This document shows, in pieces, positions 58,962-64,000 of a stretch of 64,000 nucleotides of DNA (positions within the stretch are counted from its first letter, which is position 1; each line of letters starts with the position of its first letter). Both the position numbers and the translations under genes were made by a program. The stretch is from NCBI RefSeq assembly GCF_003597395.2, contig NC_133770.1:32687724-32751723 (forward strand), read 5' to 3'. The DNA is from Chelonoidis abingdonii (taxonomy: Eukaryota > Chordata > Testudines > Testudinidae). Below the pieces are notes generated by a model, which saw only the letters and a program-made list of their open reading frames with translations, searched no databases and was not told the DNA's origin.

Positions 58962-59056
58962 TTTAGGGGCAGATCTTTAGCTGGTATAAATTACCAGAGC
59001 TCCATTGAGTTCAGTGGAACCATGACAGTTTATGCCTGCTGAGGATATGCCCATTA
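58962..59056. repeat. Palindromic interspersed repeat
   Basis: GATCTTTAGCTGGTATAAAT and TTTATGCCTGCTGAGGATATG are inverted copies around AGCTCCATTGAGTTCAGTGG. This resembles the GCTGGTGTAAATCGGCATAGC-type foldback of amniotes as I recall it. Confidence 0.6.
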
Positions 59057-59352
59057 GCCCTTTTTAAAAAAGATTTACAATCCATAATAGAAATCTTTTT
59101 ATGAATTAAAAGTTTCTGAAGCCCAAGTACAAGGGTACCTTAGAATCACAAAGTGAAATGGACTATGAAATACAAGTGAAACCCTCAGTAAAATATTATT
59201 GTTAAAAGTGAGTAAATTACAAAGAGTAAAAAATATATAAATGGTGAAAAGTAAGGCAGGGTTTTAATCTTGTCTAAGGCCGAGTCCTGCAAGTTGCTCT
59301 GCATACAAGCAGACATCCAGTCATATGGAGCACCTTTCAGGTGGGCCTAAGG

Positions 59353-59517
59353 CAGTGGTTCTCAACCCATGAGCCACATGGAGCCCAATCAGCACACGGC
59401 TGTGGCCCATATGACACCCTCAGGGCCATTCAGGTAGTATATATATTGTGTGGTTGTGGCCTGCATAACACATAGCTGCATATGCAGCCCACACTGTAAA
59501 TAAGTTGAGAACCACTG
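59353..59517. mobile_element. hAT-type MITE with CAGTGGTTCTCAAC ends
   Basis: CAGTGGTTCTCAACCC at 59353 and GTTGAGAACCACTG ending at 59517 are near-perfect inverted repeats, typical of hAT-Charlie-class elements. The flanks GCCTAAGG and CCTTAAGA agree at five of eight positions, so any target duplication is decayed. Confidence 0.88.
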
Positions 59518-62500
59518 CCTTAAGATATTAGTAACACAGGTAAAACATTTAAATGCTTGTAATTCTACAGATGATGTTTGTCCTGAGTGTTGCTTGTGGA
59601 GTACTATGCTAGAATTTCAGTCTCTTTAAACTTGTGATGTTTTAGAAGGCAGTTGAAGAAGATAGGGGAGGAAAATCTTATTAGTTTAATTCACCATTCA
59701 TACTCTCTTTATTCAAAAGGTTTATAACAGTTGTCTCTTGTACACGTGGTACCAAAATCCAAATTTCTCCTTTGTATGTGTCCTTCAGTTAGCTTGTTTT
59801 GATTCCGTTTTGTAACTTTTCACCTTTTTTTTGTGGGCGGGGTGGGTAGAATCATGTTGGCTTTTGGTTTTAAAGAAGCTGCGATTTCTATCAAGGTGAT
59901 TTCTACTGGCTGCTGAGAGGGAGAAAGGGGAAGATTATTTCCTTCCCTAGAGCCTCTTGACTGTTGTAGGAAGGTTCAATTTCTCTGCTTCTTTACTTTT
60001 CCTTCAGCCTACTGGCTGCTCTGCACGATGGGGTATACCTCTTGCTATTCTTCACTTTCCTCAGCCTCACCTCTGAGGTTTTGTTCAGTTTTGTCTGATA
60101 CTCCTTGTGAATAGTTGCTGTTCACACACTTCTCTCTTGGAGATTTGTAAGCAACAGCAGCAAGAAAACAGATGACAATTGTTGTCATTTTCTCTGCTGA
60201 ACACCAGTTTGTGAAGAGCAGAAGTGAAACTGACAGGAGCGTTGTTAATGTCATGCTGCTGCTTAGAAATAATACTGGGGACACTGGACTGATCTGTTTA
60301 TAGTCACATGAAGACAGCACTGAATTAGTTTACATTTGGAAAGTTAACTTTGCAACCAAAAGGACTAGCAACTAAAAAAAGAGAAGCTAGATTTTGCATA
60401 AATTGGTGGATTAGCCCACAACCACTACTCACCATTAACAAGTAGATGAGTGGATTTTTTGAACCTTGCTATATTTAATCACCAAGTAACTGCAGATCTC
60501 TCAGCCTCTTGTGAAGAATTCCATATGCTCATTATACTGTTTTTAAAAGTTTGTCAAAATAAAATGTAGCCATCGTCAAATACGATGTTTTAGCTAATGA
60601 ATCTCTTCTGATTCCTCATACAGGCTAATTAGTTAAATATTATTACTGCATTTATAAGATGCTTATCACTGTAGTACCTAGGCACATCTTACAAAGTTTA
60701 AATGTGTCAGTTTATATTGTAAATGAGAATTAAGAAACATGAAACTCCTTATTGTCCTCATCTTTTAATCTGATTTTTCATCTAGGAACCTAGTTATTAA
60801 TAGTTTAATTATTTGTAAAGGTCTGGGCAAAGAGATGTATCTTGTGGCTCTATCTAAATGTAGCCTGGCTTGTAAGCATATTTCTTTATAGAAAGAATCT
60901 CAAATATGTGGCCAGTTACCAAAAATGCCCAATCTTCAGCTCCATATGAATATTATACAAATTTAGTTCCAGTTAAATATGAATATAATTTGTGCAATAT
61001 GGAGATAATATGGTTGAAACTTTTAGGATTGAAAGTCTTTGTTTGGGAGGGGATGCAAACTGTGTTAAGAAAAAAAATACAGTCACATTAGAGCAAGTGC
61101 ATTGTAAACCATGTAAAATGGGAATATTATGTGCTCATGGTTACCATACAGATTTTTTCATTTATTAATATAAGTACTTATTGTATTGTATAGTTTAGGA
61201 TATTTTATTTATACAGTTCAACAAAAAATAAAAAATTAAAGATATTGGTTTTTTATCTACTTTTTATCTTCAAACTTTTTTTCTCCATTTGAGAACTTTA
61301 CCATGAAATTCTCTGTATGTGTTTGAGCCCTGTTGCTGAAATTAATTGTGGTCCAATTATCATCCTTACCAACCTGAAAAAATACTATGTGCATTTTATT
61401 TAAAAATAATTAAATAATTCTACAAATGTCTCTAGCAAGTGAGAAGAGACTTCTCAGAAAGTCTTAAGCATAGTGAAAACTAAGGTTAAGTGCCATGAAG
61501 CACCACTTGTGTAAATTACATCTACCATGGGCTATTCAGACTTGTGTATTTTTCTTTTGAAATTTTCTGTGTAAACATATGAAGAATCATACTCATCCAG
61601 ACTACTTCTCTACTATTTTGTTTGTCTTGTGTTCTTTTCACTCCCTTCCATTCCCAGTGCTGTTACAGATGGGTCTACTGTTAGAATGCAATTAACCTAT
61701 GATGATGCTCTATGCCAATTTTGTGATTTATGTAGGAGGATACCGTTGTGCTACTTCATTGTATAAAATTAATGAATAGGACAAATTCTCCACTCTTACA
61801 CCAATTTTATTCTGGGGATCCATGCCCTAGTTTGTAGCATGTATGGACCAGCCATGTGGATTTACAAACACCCTCCATTAAAAAACTGCTGTTTAGGAAA
61901 AGGAGGAATGTAATCTAGGAAGTTCTACTATCATTCCAAATACATTCTTCTACTTTCTTCTTTTTCTTTTAGCAATGTGGCTCATTAATTCTGGGCTCAT
62001 GTATTTGATTATGAGTGGCTCTTTCTTACAATATCCTGGAGCTTCTACTTTGATAGTCACTAATCTATAGCCTGTGATTTACAGTAGCAAAGTAGTATAC
62101 CAAAAATATAATTATTTTCAGCTTTAAGTCACCATGTCTGAACTTATGGCTGCTCAGATTACAATTAGAGGGCAAATGGGTTAACCAGTTTTATGAGCAG
62201 CACATTTTTCATTTATTCTTTGTCTACGTTTATGACTTGCATAAGTGTCCTTTCCAGCATATTATTTAATTATACACTAATGTGTTATGAATATTTTTCC
62301 ATATGGTTCATATTTGTTTCCTCCTGTAACTTGTGTTATGTTTCTGATTTAGCTCTGTTACCCACCCTCTTCCTTGCTGTTTCAAAATATTGTGCTGTTG
62401 CTTGTTTGGCTCTCATTTGGAGTTATTTTGTTTGTTGTGATATCTGTACAGCTGTCTCACTCAGCTCTTTAGATGCAAACTGACAATCCTTTTCTTGATT

Positions 62501-62849
62501 ATGTCACTACACAGATTTTTCTTTTTCTTTTTTTTTAAGTTTTGAAACATATTTTCTTGCTAGATGTCATTCATTTGTTTTCTTATATTGCAAAGTGCTC
62601 AATATATTTGCAAAATTTGTAGATTTGGAGCTTGTAGCATGTCTTCTGAATAAACAGTATTAGCATAAAGAGAACCAGAAAAGGAGTATAACCTCCACAA
62701 TAAATAAATAAAAGTCTGAATTGTTTGATTTCATGGTTTTTATAAAAATCACAACAAATAATCATTATTAAAAAAAAGACTAAGATTAGTGTAATGGTTA
62801 CGAGGTAAATTTATGAGATGTGATGAAACCTTAAGATATTAAACATAAT
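59518..62849. other. Unassigned upstream AT-rich sequence
   Basis: No gene or repeat family recognised. The short frames at 60045-60320 (minus) and 62193-62483 (plus) are hydrophobic by composition and match nothing known. Confidence 0.45.
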
Positions 62850-63010
62850 GGGCCTGATTCTCAGTTGTGTAATGGAGCTTTAACCTCCCACTGGCAGTGC
62901 CAAGGTATCTTAGGATGTGTGTAAATGAATGATGTAAAGGAGCCTTAGCCTACGTGAAAAGCAGGCTCTATGGTCAGTTCTCTGGTGTGACTATTTGACA
63001 CCTCACCAGC
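62850..63010. repeat. Degenerate foldback repeat
   Basis: GGGCCTGATTCTCAGTTGTG followed by TAATGGAGCTTTAACC recalls the amniote GGCCTGATTCTCAGTTACAC palindromic family. The far arm is eroded. Confidence 0.4.
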
Positions 63011-64000
63011 AGTATACTCTGGCTATGAAATTGGCTTGGTGGACCGGGGGAGAATCACCTCAGTGCAAGGTGATTCTCTGCTGTAGAGCTGATGTAGGGA
63101 CTTGGGTACCACATACATACCCTGCTACTGACGTAGAAGGGAAAAGAGTCATGACTGTCCTGCATCACACCAATCAACTGAATTTTTTATCTTTTTCAGC
63201 CTGGCAGGCCCTTGGGCTGTTCTAACATAGTATAGGGGGACCAGTTCTGCAGAGAGCTGCAGAATCAGGAGAGTGTAAAGGTGAGCTTAAAGCCTCTGTG
63301 CAGATCAGCTTCCCTACAGGGTGGATATCTGTGCACTTGAGTCTAAACTCAGAGTTAGTTAACACTTACACATGCTAGTTGGGATATTCAACAAATTGTT
63401 GATCCAGAACAACACGCTCAGCCCTGCACTAAATCACAAATGTTTGTGTCCTTGAACAAATATGGAGTGCCCACACGACCATGTAAAAAAGTTGTTAGCT
63501 AACTTGAGATAAGTTAAGTAGAGTTAAAAATTTTAGCAGAGACAGACCATCTGTGGGTGAAAGCTATTAATCTAGGGACCAAATTTGCTAGTATTTACTA
63601 AGAAGGCAAAACTACTGAAGTCTATCAGCATTGTGCCTGAATAAGGACTGAATGAGACTTCAGAACTTGCTCCCTAGATGGTAAAAATCAAAGTCATCAG
63701 GAGTGCTAAAATGAAGAGTTGGTTAACTGGATCATATTTGCAATATAAATTAAGTGTTTGTAACCAGTTATTGACATAGCTGGCTCCCTGAATATCATGG
63801 CTAATGCACTATTTAATAATGATAATACTAATTGTGCCACCCTTGCAATCAGACCAAAATGACGCATGGTTGTTTTCCTCTAACCAGGTTGTAAAACTTA
63901 TTTGGCAGTGTTTGTGGGACTGTCTTAACCTTGCCTGTGTAACCTAATTAACTGGTTGTTCCTGCTTCTAGCTTTGTGTGGTAAAACATTCCTTAGTGCA
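63011..64000. other. Unassigned sequence to window end
   Basis: No exon or repeat recognised. Confidence 0.45.

Noticed and set aside
1..64000. CRISPR array, prokaryotic operon or phage content
   Set aside because: Regular spacer arrays and dense coding are absent. LINE, hAT and CpG-island content show vertebrate nuclear DNA.

Overview
This window is vertebrate nuclear DNA: AT-rich with few genes, many interspersed repeats and one strong CpG island. It most likely comes from a turtle. The CR1 tail ends in the ATTCTATG-type repeat found in sauropsids. The set of hAT, Tigger/mariner, piggyBac, Penelope-like and R2-type remnants also fits chelonian repeats as I know them. The species cannot be named from the sequence alone.

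The only protein-coding exon I can identify with confidence is the first coding exon of ZEB1, on the minus strand at 56713-56656. It reads MADGPRCKRRKQANPRRNN and then breaks in phase 1 at a GT. It lies in a CpG island (about 55.86-57.48 kb) that is the ZEB1 promoter region. Everything left of it (1-56655) is therefore the 5' part of ZEB1 intron 1. I do not see exon 2, so it should lie beyond position 1. To the right (56.75-64 kb) is the upstream flank, where a divergent antisense lncRNA (ZEB1-AS1 in mammals) would be expected. I see no protein-coding gene there.

Intron 1 is a transposon graveyard. From left to right: MITE pieces (1-294, 931-1160); a Tigger deletion derivative (1554-1864); a complete but dead 3.5-kb hAT with a perfect 8-bp target duplication and a two-exon BED transposase (4319-7847); a back-to-back Penelope-like element interrupted by a CR1 LINE (8625-10840); a solo LTR (about 15.3-16.0 kb); a MITE (17001-17242); a second hAT (22247-24267) with a third hAT nested inside it (22768-23186), both with perfect duplications; CR1 remnants (25.85-26.3 and 26.68-27.31 kb); MIR/L2-type SINEs; pogo/mariner-type MITEs (29.4, 33.6 and 50.3 kb); an L2-like LINE (33 kb); a piggyBac remnant split by a Penelope-like insertion (34.9-36.04 kb); two opposed copies of a turtle-type TIR repeat (30.58 and 40.8 kb); and the C-terminal half of an R2-superclade (restriction-like endonuclease) retrotransposon (43.3-44.88 kb). 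The rest is unassigned AT-rich sequence that may hold intronic enhancers I cannot recognise by eye.

No CRISPR array, operon, tRNA or rRNA gene was seen. The best candidates for something undescribed are an unidentified 124-codon minus-strand ORF behind a good splice acceptor (12347-11972) and the R2-type element at a site with no visible rDNA or snRNA target.
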